NCBI GenBank assembly: GCA_021769625.1
Contig: JAETSN010000013.1
Coordinates: 1 to 64,000, forward strand
DNA length: 64,000 nucleotides
Reading direction: 5' to 3'
Source of the DNA: [Clostridium] symbiosum
GTDB taxonomy: Bacteria; Bacillota; Clostridia; Lachnospirales; Lachnospiraceae
A model generated the notes under the pieces. That model was not told the origin of the DNA. It saw nothing but the letters and a program-made list of their open reading frames with translations, and searched no databases. The position numbers were made by a program, and so were the translations under genes. Position 1 is the first letter of the stretch. Every line of letters begins with the position of its first letter. Of the stretch, positions 1-8,441 are shown piece by piece.

Positions 1-26
1 TCCATGTATCAAACTTTCCGCAAATC

Positions 27-44
27 TGCATCAAAACTGCATCA
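27..44 (-). promoter_or_regulatory. Candidate response-regulator direct-repeat box (site A)
   Basis: On the minus strand TGATGCA occurs twice with an 11-bp period (TGATGCAgtttTGATGCA). It overlaps the stop codon of the gene at 31-1287. A close copy lies upstream of the response-regulator gene at 3491-3508. OmpR-type regulators bind direct repeats spaced about one helical turn, so this may control a gene beyond the left edge. Binding is inferred. Confidence 0.4.
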
Positions 45-1287
45 TTTCAAAAAAATCCCTGCAGCCTGATTTTTGTATCCACACACTGTTATCCGATCCG
101 GCAAAATTTCCGCTGATCCCCACTTCCAGCAATATCTCATTTTTGTTCCCTCCATTCCTGTTTCCATATACGATACCGCCCGCAGGATCCAGAATATACG
201 CATCATATTCTCCGTTATACAGCTTCTCGATCACCACTCCCGATTCCATGCCGCCGACGGCCGCTTCATTATCTGTTCCTGTATCTATTCCCGTATCTGT
301 GTCTGCGCCTGCCTCATCCGTTTCTGCCTGTCCGTCCAAAAAAGCCATGCATCCCGACAGTTCTCCCTGAATATTCAGATAAATATCCTTATCTTCCGGC
401 GTTACCTCCCAGTAATCCGCCCAGCCCGCCATGCTCATATTCGTAAGATCCATCCGGAGATACATATCATCATCCGTCCAATATCTGTTCTCCAGATCTA
501 CTGTAAAGATCATCGGCAGATCCCATCCGTACATATCCATGATACCCAGTTCATCCCCCGCCGTTGCCATGGCATATATCTTATAAAACTCAGTATCCAG
601 ACAGACGATCAGCCTGTCCGTCACATATTCGGGCGAATCCCCCACGATCTGCACCTTTTCCGTCTTCATCATCTCTTCATATTCATACTTCCGATATGCC
701 CTCTGCTCATCCGTGATCTCAAAGGACAGTATCCAGAACTGGATCGGCGCCATCTCCGTCCCGGCAGTATCATCCTGCGAACTCATCTGTGTCTGCGCGT
801 AGACAGTAACTTTTTCCCTTGAGACGAGATTCTCCCCGCTCAGCCGGCTCCACCAGTCTTCGTTTAACAGAACATCCCCCTTTTTCTCCTCCATCTCCTG
901 ATTGACAAACCGCACCAGCTCTTCATCGCTGATCTTCTCGTCCGTCTCCTCCGCAGCCAGAGCCACAAGCCTGTCCCCCGCCGTTTTCGCTCTCGCTATC
1001 GCCATGAGTTTTTCCTGAAAACTGGTATAAGCCACCGCATAGGTGCTCAGATCCATATCCACATAAGTGATCTGCATCAGCGTCCCCGCATCGTACAGAT
1101 TGTTGATCATCTTGGGCGCCAGAAAAGCGCCCACCGTCAGGATGACCACCAGCAGGATACAAAGGCTCTTTCCCATCAGACTGTCCAGGGAAAACCATTT
1201 CTCAGCCCTCTTTTTCTTTCCTGTTTTTTGTTCTCTCTTCGGGACTCTTTTTATGCTTTTCCCGTTTCTCCTCTTTTTTTCAATCAT
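31..1287 (-). CDS. Membrane-anchored protein of a two-component operon, function unknown
   Basis: The start is set at the ATG at 1287 because GAGGAGG lies 8 nt upstream; the in-frame ATG at 1317 has no ribosome-binding site. The 418-residue product has a very basic N-terminus (about residues 1-30), one membrane segment at about 41-57 (ILLVVILTVGAFLA) and a long acidic extracytoplasmic part. I recognise no catalytic motif. It overlaps the histidine kinase stop by 8 nt (ATGATTGA), so it is translated from the same operon. It may be a sensor accessory or a target of the system; that is inference from context only. Confidence 0.75.
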   Translation of the reverse strand: MIEKKRRNGKSIKRVPKREQKTGKKKRAEKWFSLDSLMGKSLCILLVVILTVGAFLAPKMINNLYDAGTLMQITYVDMDLSTYAVAYTSFQEKLMAIARAKTAGDRLVALAAEETDEKISDEELVRFVNQEMEEKKGDVLLNEDWWSRLSGENLVSREKVTVYAQTQMSSQDDTAGTEMAPIQFWILSFEITDEQRAYRKYEYEEMMKTEKVQIVGDSPEYVTDRLIVCLDTEFYKIYAMATAGDELGIMDMYGWDLPMIFTVDLENRYWTDDDMYLRMDLTNMSMAGWADYWEVTPEDKDIYLNIQGELSGCMAFLDGQAETDEAGADTDTGIDTGTDNEAAVGGMESGVVIEKLYNGEYDAYILDPAGGIVYGNRNGGNKNEILLEVGISGNFAGSDNSVWIQKSGCRDFFEMMQF

Positions 1288-2716
1288 CTTCTTCCTCCTC
1301 TTCCGGGAAGAAAACATAAACGCTTGTCCCCGAGCCCTCCTTGCTTTCTATCTTCCAGACGGCATGGTGCAGTTTCACGATCCTGCTGCAGAGCGTCATC
1401 CCGATACCGGCGCCGCCTTCCTTTCTCGCCCTAGATTTATCCACCATATAAAACGCCTCCGTGATCTTTCCCACCTCGTCGGCGGGAATCCCACAGCCGT
1501 TGTCCTCCACCGTAAAACTGTAACCGTTTTTCTCCTGCTTTCCGACAAACAGGATCTTTCCCTGCTCTCCCTCCCCGTATTGCTTTCTGCCGCAGGCCTT
1601 CGACGCGTTATCGATCAGATTGCCGAACAGGGAACAAAGCAGATCCAGATCCCCCCATATGATCCCCGGCGCGATGGCCTTCTCAAACGCCACATTTTTC
1701 TCCCACAAAAGCCGCTTTGTAAAACGCTCTATCTCATAGGCGAGCTCCCTGGTCTTCATGGGCTTTAATGTGATCCCCTGCTTGTCCACCCGCACCAGCT
1801 CCATCATCTTATAGGAAAGCCGCTCCAGGCGCTTTCCCTGCTTGTATATGTAATCCGAGGAACTCCGTTTTTCCTCCTCCGTCAGATTCATGCTCCGCAG
1901 CATATCCCCGTACCCGATGATGGACGTCAGCGGCGTTTTCAGCTCATGGGCAAAAGCGCCGGTAAACTCTTCCTGCCTCCTCGCCGCGTCCTCCAGATCC
2001 CAGATACTCTTCTCAAGCCGCCTCGCCATCCTGTTGAACTCCATCATCAGGCTGGCAAGCTCATCCTCCCCTTTTACCTCCACCCGGCTCTGATAATTCC
2101 CTCTGGCAAAATCTCTTGTGGCTTTCATCAGCTGCCGGATCGGCTTCGTGAAATGATACGCCAGAAACCAGGAGACAGGAATGGACAGCGCGATCACAAA
2201 CAGCACCATATTGCGGTACTGTTCATAAAGCCTGTCCCTTGCGTCATACACATATTGGATATTTCTTCCGAATGCCAGATAATAGTTTCCGCTGCTGCTC
2301 CCGATCCGGGAGAGCGCCTCCAGATAATGCCCCGCCTCGGTATTCGTGAGCCGCCACATCGCCCTCTCTGTCCCGATATTCTCCGCCATCAGCGCCCCGT
2401 AATACATCCCGTTTTTATAGATGAGCTGCCGCTCCTCATTGTAGAGCGCAATGCCGTTCTCCTGATTCCCGATACTGTCCTCGATAGTTTCTGACATCTC
2501 TGTCATAACATCGTTTTCAATCGGATACCCCTCCGGCAGAGCTTCCATAGACGCCAAAAGCGCGAACTGAAACATCTTCCACTCTTCCAGTCCCCGCTCC
2601 TTTTCCCTCTCCAGCATGATCTGGAAAGACGTCTGCAAAAAAATACAGCCAAATACCGCAAACAGTGAGACCAACAGGCACACGATCGCGGTAAACTGCT
2701 TCCAAAATAATTTCAT
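1280..2716 (-). CDS. Sensor histidine kinase
   Basis: A 478-residue membrane histidine kinase of the HAMP/HisKA/HATPase type. Transmembrane helix 1 spans about residues 8-28 and helix 2 about 168-190, enclosing an extracytoplasmic sensing region. A HAMP linker follows. The H-box is FAHELKTPLTS with His257, the N-box GNLIDNASKA lies at 365-374, the G1 box DNGCG at 405 and the G2 box GGAGIGM at 434-440, so all ATP-binding and phosphorylation motifs are present. It overlaps the response regulator by 4 nt (ATGA) and the next gene by 8 nt. The signal is unknown. Confidence 0.93.
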   Translation of the reverse strand: MKLFWKQFTAIVCLLVSLFAVFGCIFLQTSFQIMLEREKERGLEEWKMFQFALLASMEALPEGYPIENDVMTEMSETIEDSIGNQENGIALYNEERQLIYKNGMYYGALMAENIGTERAMWRLTNTEAGHYLEALSRIGSSSGNYYLAFGRNIQYVYDARDRLYEQYRNMVLFVIALSIPVSWFLAYHFTKPIRQLMKATRDFARGNYQSRVEVKGEDELASLMMEFNRMARRLEKSIWDLEDAARRQEEFTGAFAHELKTPLTSIIGYGDMLRSMNLTEEEKRSSSDYIYKQGKRLERLSYKMMELVRVDKQGITLKPMKTRELAYEIERFTKRLLWEKNVAFEKAIAPGIIWGDLDLLCSLFGNLIDNASKACGRKQYGEGEQGKILFVGKQEKNGYSFTVEDNGCGIPADEVGKITEAFYMVDKSRARKEGGAGIGMTLCSRIVKLHHAVWKIESKEGSGTSVYVFFPEEEEEDD

Positions 2717-3375
2717 AATATATTGCTCCTGAACCGATACCCCACCTTATATACCGATTCGATCTGCTGCTCCAGCCCCGCCTTCCTGCGCAGCCTCTGC
2801 ACATGCAGATCCACAGTCCGGGAATCCCCCATATAAGGACTGTCCCAGACCTGCTCATAGATCATCTCCCGGTACAGCGCTCTGTCGGGATTTCTCATAA
2901 ACAGCAGCAGCAAATCAAATTCCTTGCAGGTCAGATTGATATCCCTGCCGGCCTTTTTCACCGTTCTCGCGACTACATTGATCTCCAGATCCCCGATACT
3001 GATATCCTGCTCCACCTTGTGGAACCGACGCAGCACATTCTCCACCCGCGCCAGCAGCTCTATGATCTCAAAAGGCTTCGTGATATAATCGTCCGCCCCC
3101 AGCCTCAGCCCCTTCACCTTATCTATCGTCTCGCCCTTTGCCGACAAAAAGATCACCGGCATATTCAGGCTCTTCGCATACTCCAGCAGCTCATATCCGT
3201 TGATGCCGGGCAGCATGATATCAAACAGGCACAGATCATAGCTGTTCTTCTCCAGCATATCCGCCCCTGTCTCTCCGTCATTCGCAACCTCACAGCTATA
3301 ACCCGCATGCTGCAGATTGATCTTGATCAAATTTGCAATCGCTTCTTCATCTTCCACAATCAGTATCTTATTCAA
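2713..3375 (-). CDS. OmpR-family response regulator
   Basis: Receiver domain followed by a winged-helix DNA-binding domain. Counting from a TTG start at 3375 (product MNKILIVEDEE), the phosphoacceptor is Asp52 in LFDIMLPG, with acidic residues at 8-10 and Lys in ITKPFE. The C-terminal DNA-binding half contains SRTVDLHVQRLRRKAG, typical of OmpR/PhoB. The TTG has AGGA 8 nt upstream; a GTG at 3420 would add 15 charged residues and has no ribosome-binding site. It is the first gene of a three-gene operon with the kinase and the membrane protein. A candidate binding site overlaps its -35 region. Confidence 0.93.
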   Translation of the reverse strand: MNKILIVEDEEAIANLIKINLQHAGYSCEVANDGETGADMLEKNSYDLCLFDIMLPGINGYELLEYAKSLNMPVIFLSAKGETIDKVKGLRLGADDYITKPFEIIELLARVENVLRRFHKVEQDISIGDLEINVVARTVKKAGRDINLTCKEFDLLLLFMRNPDRALYREMIYEQVWDSPYMGDSRTVDLHVQRLRRKAGLEQQIESVYKVGYRFRSNIL

Positions 3376-3464
3376 ATATTCATCCTGCTCTTTCCGTCTC
3401 TCACTGCGCCTTTCCCGCACTTCTGCCCACGGAGAATCCGCCTGTCTTATCCCGAAACTTTCCT

Positions 3465-3508
3465 ATTATAAGACGATCCTACACCGCACTTGCATCAAAG
3501 TTGTGTCA
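3465..3508 (-). promoter_or_regulatory. Promoter and autoregulatory box (site B) of the two-component operon
   Basis: The -10 TATAAT reads on the minus strand at 3470-3465. No good -35 is seen; in its place lies the direct repeat TGACACAacttTGATGCA (3508-3491, 11-bp period). This matches site A at 27-44, and the flanking sequence is also alike. An operator in the -35 position with a poor -35 hexamer fits activation by the OmpR-type regulator encoded just downstream. That is inference. Confidence 0.5.
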
Positions 3509-3653
3509 TTTTCCTTATGAATTGTTGCAGAATTTCTTAAGATTTTATTTAAAGTCATATGACCTGTCATATACCACCAAGTATAGCATGGTTCTATGGA
3601 TTTTTCTACTATTCCATTCCTATGGAGATCGATTTCCCGATCACGCAAAATAA

Positions 3654-3683
3654 GAGGATTTCACCCGTGAAAGTAAAATCCTC
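3654..3683 (-). terminator. Terminator after the LacI-type gene
   Basis: On the minus strand GAGGATTT pairs with AAATCCTC around a 14-nt loop that can fold further (TTTCAC/GTGAAA), followed by TTATTTTG. It lies about 30 nt after the regulator stop codon. The rest of 3421-3712 shows only the two-component promoter. Confidence 0.55.
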
Positions 3684-3712
3684 CAATCATTCTGTAAAAC
3701 ACTTTCCCGCAC

Positions 3713-4720
3713 TCAGCGGATCTTTGTCACACTCTCTCCGGATACCAGCTGAAAAGGTACCACCTTATGGATCGGATGCCCGCTGCGGACAAACGCCCGA
3801 AGAAGCGAATCCACCCCCTGTTCCGCAAGCTGTTTCGTATCCTGTTTGATCGTCGTAAGCCGCGGCAGGGAATACTGCCCGGTGACAACACCGTCATATC
3901 CCACCACGGAAATATCCTCCGGCACCCGTTTGCCCATATCGCAGAATGCGCGGATCGCCCCGAGCGCCATCACATCGCTCAGCGCAAAGATTGCCGTCAG
4001 ATCCGGCCTCCTCAACAGCAGCCGCTTTGCAGCCGCGTAGGCGTCCGGCATGGAGTAACGGCACTGCTCGCACTGCTGCTCCAAATCCAGCGGGACATGC
4101 AGCCGCCTGCAGGCTTCCCTGCAGCCCATCAAGCGGCGGTAACTGATCTGCGAATCGGACAGATTGCCGCCCAGTACACCGATATTGCGATGCCCCAGAC
4201 GCACCAGAAGATCTATCACCTGTTCCGCCGCCTGCTCGTCATCGGTCGTGAAGGAGGACAGGTTATCAAAGCCCAATCCCTCCGCACTGTTCGTCAGCAG
4301 CACACTGGGCACTCTGATCGGCGCGAAATCCGCTTTGAACTGCTCCAGATCACCGCCCAGAAACAGAAACCCACGGGGCCTGCGCTCTCTGCAGAGCTTC
4401 AGCGCATAAGCCACCTCATTGGCATCCTCATCCAGATAATAGACCGCGGCATCCTGGTCTGCCTCCAGCAAAAGCGCCTGAATCTCTTCCACCAGATCGG
4501 CAAACAACAGATTTTTCGTTCCTTTGACAATGATCGCGATGCTGCCGCTCGCCTGCTGCTTTAAATGTTTTGCGTTGGAGTTCGGCATAAAGCCGTACTC
4601 CTCCACAACCGTCATTACTTTCCTGCGCGTTTCCTCGCTGACATCCGGATGATTGTTGAGTGCCCGGGACACCGTTGCCACACCGCATCCGGAAAGTTTC
4701 GCAATATCCTTGATGGTCAT
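3713..4720 (-). CDS. LacI-family transcriptional regulator (maltose/maltodextrin locus)
   Basis: About 335 residues. The N-terminal helix-turn-helix is classical (IKDIAKLSGCGVATVSRAL, then the hinge helix SNAKHLKQQ), and the rest is a periplasmic-binding-protein-like effector domain. The ATG at 4720 is chosen because GGGAG lies 6 nt upstream; another ATG lies at 4735. It is the last gene of the sugar transporter cluster (binding protein, two permeases, regulator). It probably binds the triple 12-bp operator in front of the binding-protein gene (8167-8202) and responds to a malto-oligosaccharide. The ligand is inferred from the neighbouring malQ. Confidence 0.93.
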   Translation of the reverse strand: MTIKDIAKLSGCGVATVSRALNNHPDVSEETRRKVMTVVEEYGFMPNSNAKHLKQQASGSIAIIVKGTKNLLFADLVEEIQALLLEADQDAAVYYLDEDANEVAYALKLCRERRPRGFLFLGGDLEQFKADFAPIRVPSVLLTNSAEGLGFDNLSSFTTDDEQAAEQVIDLLVRLGHRNIGVLGGNLSDSQISYRRLMGCREACRRLHVPLDLEQQCEQCRYSMPDAYAAAKRLLLRRPDLTAIFALSDVMALGAIRAFCDMGKRVPEDISVVGYDGVVTGQYSLPRLTTIKQDTKQLAEQGVDSLLRAFVRSGHPIHKVVPFQLVSGESVTKIR

Positions 4721-4786
4721 TTCGGCTCCCTTCATTTCCGGCCTCTGCCCAACACCTGCAAAAGCCGGAATATTACTTGTTCTTCA

Positions 4787-5644
4787 TCAACCTTTCACCG
4801 CACCGGCTGCCACACCCTTGATGATATGCTTCTGGCAGGCAAGATAGAAGATGATGACAGGAATGATACTCATCAGGATAAGCGCCATCGTCGCACCCAG
4901 ATCCACCGTACCGTAACTGCCCTTCAGATACTGGATATGGATCGGGATCGTGCGGTACTCGTTGATATCGAGCACCAGCACCGGCAGCAAATAGTCATTC
5001 CAAACCCACATGATCTCCAGAATGCCCACGGAGATCATCGTCGGCTTCAACATCGGCACGACAACGGTAAAGAAGGTCCTCACCGGACCGCAGCCGTCGA
5101 TGGATGCCGCCTCTTCGATCTCCAGCGGGATCGCCTTCACAAAACCCACAAACATAAAGATCGCAAGCCCGGCGCCGAATCCCAGATAGACGATGGGGAT
5201 CGTCCAGGGTGTATTCAGATGCAGCTTATCCGCTGTCTTGGACAGGGTAAACATTACCATCTGGAACGGCACCACCATGGAGAACACACACAGGAAATAG
5301 ACCGCCCGGCAGAATACCGAGTCCACCCTTGCGATATACCATGCCGCCATGGAAGTACAAAGCAGGATCAAAAACGTTGACAGCAGTGTGATCACAACGC
5401 TGTACATCACGCTCTTCACGAAGGGATAGTTGCCGAAAGTCATACCATTGATAAAGTTATCGAAACCGGCGCTCATCTCCCCCGTAGGAAGGGCAAACGT
5501 ATCTGTCTTTACATAAGTGTTCTGCTTAAAAGAGTTTATCACCACCGCCAGCACCGGCAGCACATAGATGATGCTGACCACCGACAGTATGACCGAAAGA
5601 GCAGTTTTGCGGCCGTTTGCCGCCGAAATTGTATTCTTTTTCAT
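4787..5644 (-). CDS. Sugar ABC transporter permease, MalG type
   Basis: A 285-residue inner-membrane permease with six predicted helices. The EAA loop that docks the ATPase is visible as EEAASIDGCGPVRTFFTVVV, about residues 180-200. It shares one base with the upstream permease gene, so the two are translationally coupled and form the heterodimeric channel. No ATPase gene lies in the cluster. Related Firmicutes transporters use a shared MsmX-type ATPase encoded elsewhere. Substrate is probably maltose or maltodextrin by context. Confidence 0.93.
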   Translation of the reverse strand: MKKNTISAANGRKTALSVILSVVSIIYVLPVLAVVINSFKQNTYVKTDTFALPTGEMSAGFDNFINGMTFGNYPFVKSVMYSVVITLLSTFLILLCTSMAAWYIARVDSVFCRAVYFLCVFSMVVPFQMVMFTLSKTADKLHLNTPWTIPIVYLGFGAGLAIFMFVGFVKAIPLEIEEAASIDGCGPVRTFFTVVVPMLKPTMISVGILEIMWVWNDYLLPVLVLDINEYRTIPIHIQYLKGSYGTVDLGATMALILMSIIPVIIFYLACQKHIIKGVAAGAVKG

Positions 5645-6549
5645 TACTGCTGTACCTCCTTTCTGCGCGTATAAGCAAGCTGGAGCAGCCCAAGGCCCGC
5701 CACTAAGATGAAGAAGATCACTGCCTTCGCCTGCGCCACGCCCTGCGAAGTGGTATTGGAACTGTAGAACGTATTATAAATATTTAACGCCAGCATTTCT
5801 GTTGTCTTGATGGTCGTTCCGCCCGGCTGGATCACGAAAGGCTGCCCTCCGGTGAGCGCCAGGTTCTGGTCAAAGAGCTTGAAGCCGTTTGTCAGGGAAA
5901 GGAAAATACAGATCGTAAAGGAGCTCATCACGTTGGGGATCGTCACCTTGAATAAGGTCTGCAGCGATGTCGCCCCGTCGATGCGCGCCGCCTCCAGGAT
6001 ATCCCCCGGCACATTCTGCAGCCCCGCGATATAGATGATCATCATATAACCGATCTGCTGCCAGCACATTAAGATGATCAGCCCCCAGAAGCCGTATTTG
6101 CTCTCCAACAGAATGGATGTCTGATAACGTCCGAGAATGCCGTCGAAGATCATGGACCAGATGTAGCCAAGCACGATGCCGCCGATCAGGTTCGGCATAA
6201 AAAATACGGTACGGAACAGGTTGCTGCCCTTGATCTCCAATGTCAGAAAATATGCCACCATGAATGCCAGCACGTTGATGATCGCCAGCGATACAATCGC
6301 AAACATCGCCGTATACCAGAATGCATGGCGGAACGATGCATCCTGAAAAACTTTCACATAGTTGTCAAAGCCGATAAATTTTGCATCAGAAATCAGGCGG
6401 AACTGGCACATGGACAGCCAGATGCCCTGTATAAAAGGCCAGATGAAGCCAATGGTAAAAGCGACGAGCACCGGGCCCAAAAACAGAAATCCCCAGCGCC
6501 TGGTAGCCTTTTTCATGGAATTACTATTGGTGTTTTTCGTGTTTTTCAT
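5644..6549 (-). CDS. Sugar ABC transporter permease, MalF type
   Basis: A 301-residue permease with six membrane spans. The EAA motif reads EAARIDGATSLQTLFKVTIP, about residues 188-207. The N-terminus is short and polar, as in Gram-positive MalF/UgpA homologues that lack the large periplasmic loop of Escherichia coli MalF. It lies 212 nt after the binding-protein gene, separated by a GC-rich hairpin that probably lowers permease expression relative to the binding protein. Confidence 0.93.
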   Translation of the reverse strand: MKNTKNTNSNSMKKATRRWGFLFLGPVLVAFTIGFIWPFIQGIWLSMCQFRLISDAKFIGFDNYVKVFQDASFRHAFWYTAMFAIVSLAIINVLAFMVAYFLTLEIKGSNLFRTVFFMPNLIGGIVLGYIWSMIFDGILGRYQTSILLESKYGFWGLIILMCWQQIGYMMIIYIAGLQNVPGDILEAARIDGATSLQTLFKVTIPNVMSSFTICIFLSLTNGFKLFDQNLALTGGQPFVIQPGGTTIKTTEMLALNIYNTFYSSNTTSQGVAQAKAVIFFILVAGLGLLQLAYTRRKEVQQ

Positions 6550-6618
6550 AGTATCAACCCCCCGGGTTTGGTTTTGAAATAGTGAACTGTGAACTCAAAA
6601 ATCCGAAATGGTTTCTTA

Positions 6619-6650
6619 TTTCGGCGAAATATTTTTTCGGCGAAATATTT
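6619..6650. repeat. Perfect tandem repeat of a 16-bp unit
   Basis: TTTCGGCGAAATATTT occurs twice head to tail with no spacer. Each unit is itself partly self-complementary (TTTCGGCGAAA). It lies in the leader of the permease genes. Function unknown. Confidence 0.7.
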
Positions 6651-6662
6651 TTCGCTGGGAAA

Positions 6663-6690
6663 GGCGGGGCGGATAAATGTCCGTCCCGCC
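6663..6690 (-). terminator. Attenuating hairpin between binding protein and permease genes
   Basis: On the minus strand GGCGGGACGGA pairs with TCCGCCCCGCC (one G-T pair) around a 6-nt loop, followed only by TTTCCC. A GC-rich stem with a weak U tract downstream of a solute-binding-protein gene commonly stabilises that mRNA or causes partial termination, giving excess binding protein over permease. Confidence 0.55.
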
Positions 6691-6761
6691 TTCTTTTATA
6701 TCAGTCTTATATTATTCTTTCCATCATGCTGCCATAGACAGCACAAATCTTTATATTTTTA

Positions 6762-8129
6762 TCAGCCGTTTACGTTATTATATTCCACTGCCCAGCCGTC
6801 TACGAAAGCTGTGCGTACTGTCTCCCAGTTTGCGTCGGACTGATCTGCGTTATACTGGTTCAGAGCGCTCACCAAAGTAGCACGATAGGAATCTACGTTG
6901 GGCTGGAAGTTGGTCGCCCAGTTCATCACATAGCATCCGTCAGCCGTGTATGCATCAGCTGCTGCAAGGAAGCCGTTGGTGGACTCTGCCGCCTGCTTGT
7001 AAGGCATAACGCCGAAGGTATCTACCAGCTTACGGGAAGCATCGGGATCTGTCACACACCATACCATGAAGTCCATCGTCGCCTGCTGATCTGCCTCGGA
7101 AGCCTTGCTGTTGATCGCCCAGCAGTTCTCTGTACCGCAGTTAAGGCCTGCTTTCTCTTCGCCTTCCACGCCGCAGTAGTAGGGGATCATCGTAGCATTC
7201 GGCACATCGCCCTTCACCGCTTCATACTCCCAGGAACCGTTTACAAAGAATGCTGCTTTTCCTGTCTTGAACTCGTTCTCTGCGTCATGGCCGCCGGTAG
7301 CCAGCTCCTTCGGGTCTGTCAAGCTGTTGTTGATACAGAGGTCATACAGGTTCTTGAAGTTATCCATGTACTTGCCGGAGATGGTTGCCGGACACTCTGT
7401 CCAGGGTGTACCCTCCTGCTCGTAATAGTATTCAAGGTTTGCCATATGTCCTGTGAAACGCCAGGAAGAAGAACCATCCATATCGGAGGAAGAGAATGCG
7501 TCAAAGCCGAGTTCTCCTGCGCGGGAGTGGATATCTTCCGCCACTGCCTTCAGGCTTTCGAAATCTTTGATCTCATCCATTGTGTGGCCCGCTGCTTCGA
7601 TCAGGTCGGGATTTACGATGATGCCGTAGCACTCATAGCAGTAACCGATGGAAACAAGCTTGCCGCTCTCGTCATAGAGGTTGTAAGCGTCTGTGTTCAG
7701 TTCATTGGCGATCGGTGTGCCCGTCAGATCCAATGCATATTCCGCCCAGCTCTTTACGCCTTCCTGATTCCCGATGACAAACAGAGTCGGGGGTGCGGAT
7801 TTATCCATTTCAGACAACAGTGTTGTGGAATAAGTACCGGAAGCAGCGGTAACTACTTTCACCGGCACGCCGGTCTGATCCGTATATGTCTTTGCGATAT
7901 CCTGTAATACCTCGTCAGATTCAGGCTTAAAGTTCAGCCAGTAAACGGAACCCGATCCGCTGTCCTCCGCAGCCGGAGCTTCCGCGCTTTCTTCCGCTGC
8001 CGGAGCTTCAGTACTCTCATCTGTCGCCGGAGCCTGTGCGTCGTCACTGCTGCTGCCGCAGCCTGCCAGCATGGACAGGGAAAGAACTGTGCCGAGAGCC
8101 AGTGCTAAAAACTTTTTGTTCTTTTTCAT
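6762..8129 (-). CDS. Extracellular sugar-binding lipoprotein of the ABC transporter
   Basis: A 455-residue family 1 solute-binding protein. The ATG at 8129 has AGGAGG 8 nt upstream; upstream in-frame codons would cover the operator and are not used. A lipoprotein signal peptide ends in the lipobox LAGC with Cys24. A low-complexity linker follows (EAPAAEESAEAPAAEDSGSG), tethering the domain outside the membrane. The mature part carries the fold's hallmark region AAFFVNGSWEYEAV. It delivers a maltose-like sugar to the two permeases. Expression is probably repressed by the LacI-type protein through the triple operator. Confidence 0.93.
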   Translation of the reverse strand: MKKNKKFLALALGTVLSLSMLAGCGSSSDDAQAPATDESTEAPAAEESAEAPAAEDSGSGSVYWLNFKPESDEVLQDIAKTYTDQTGVPVKVVTAASGTYSTTLLSEMDKSAPPTLFVIGNQEGVKSWAEYALDLTGTPIANELNTDAYNLYDESGKLVSIGYCYECYGIIVNPDLIEAAGHTMDEIKDFESLKAVAEDIHSRAGELGFDAFSSSDMDGSSSWRFTGHMANLEYYYEQEGTPWTECPATISGKYMDNFKNLYDLCINNSLTDPKELATGGHDAENEFKTGKAAFFVNGSWEYEAVKGDVPNATMIPYYCGVEGEEKAGLNCGTENCWAINSKASEADQQATMDFMVWCVTDPDASRKLVDTFGVMPYKQAAESTNGFLAAADAYTADGCYVMNWATNFQPNVDSYRATLVSALNQYNADQSDANWETVRTAFVDGWAVEYNNVNG

Positions 8130-8166
8130 TTTTGTGTCCTCCTGTTTTGATAAATGTGTTGTTGCA

Positions 8167-8202
8167 GAAAACGCTACCGGAATCGTTACTGGTAACGTTT
8201 CC
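8167..8202 (-). promoter_or_regulatory. Triple tandem LacI-type operator
   Basis: Three consecutive 12-bp units on the plus strand, GAAAACGCTACC, GGAATCGTTACT and GGTAACGTTTCC, each have a CG step at the same place, so CG centres recur every 12 bp. CG-centred pseudo-palindromes are typical LacI-family operators. The array starts 12 bp past the -10 box of the binding-protein promoter, so a bound repressor would block initiation. The regulator at 3713-4720 is the natural candidate. Confidence 0.6.
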
Positions 8203-8213
8203 ACTTCATACAT

Positions 8214-8242
8214 ATTGTAATCTTTTCCAAAGAAATTTGCAA
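8214..8242 (-). promoter_or_regulatory. Promoter of the sugar transporter operon
   Basis: The minus strand reads TTGCAA (8242-8237), a 17-bp spacer, and TACAAT (8219-8214). A second possible promoter lies farther up: TTGACA (8282-8277), 17 bp, TATATG (8259-8254). Both fire toward the binding-protein gene. Confidence 0.6.
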
Positions 8243-8374
8243 GAGAAAGTTTTCATATATATCAAATTCGTGAATATGTCAAAAAACAAGAGCTAATTTT
8301 TAGCAATTCTGCACAACGTTTTCTCTGTCAATGCATGGAAAGGAATCCTGTTTATTTCTTATATGATAAAAACA

Positions 8375-8428
8375 GCCCGGATAGAATATCCCTGCATCAC
8401 TCCTGTCAAAGGGATATTCTATCCGGGC
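8375..8428 (-). terminator. Intrinsic terminator of malQ
   Basis: A perfect 19-bp stem (arms 8375-8393 and 8410-8428) encloses a 16-nt loop and is followed on the minus strand by TGTTTTTATC. It begins 14 nt after the malQ stop and separates malQ from the transporter promoter. Confidence 0.85.
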
Positions 8429-8441
8429 ACCCGCCATGGGA

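Noticed and set aside
73-822. Plus-strand open frame of 249 codons at the left end
   Set aside because: Antisense to the two-component accessory gene, no ribosome-binding site and no domain.
3466-3648. Minus-strand 60-codon frame upstream of the response regulator
   Set aside because: It covers the promoter and the candidate operator of the two-component operon; no start signal.
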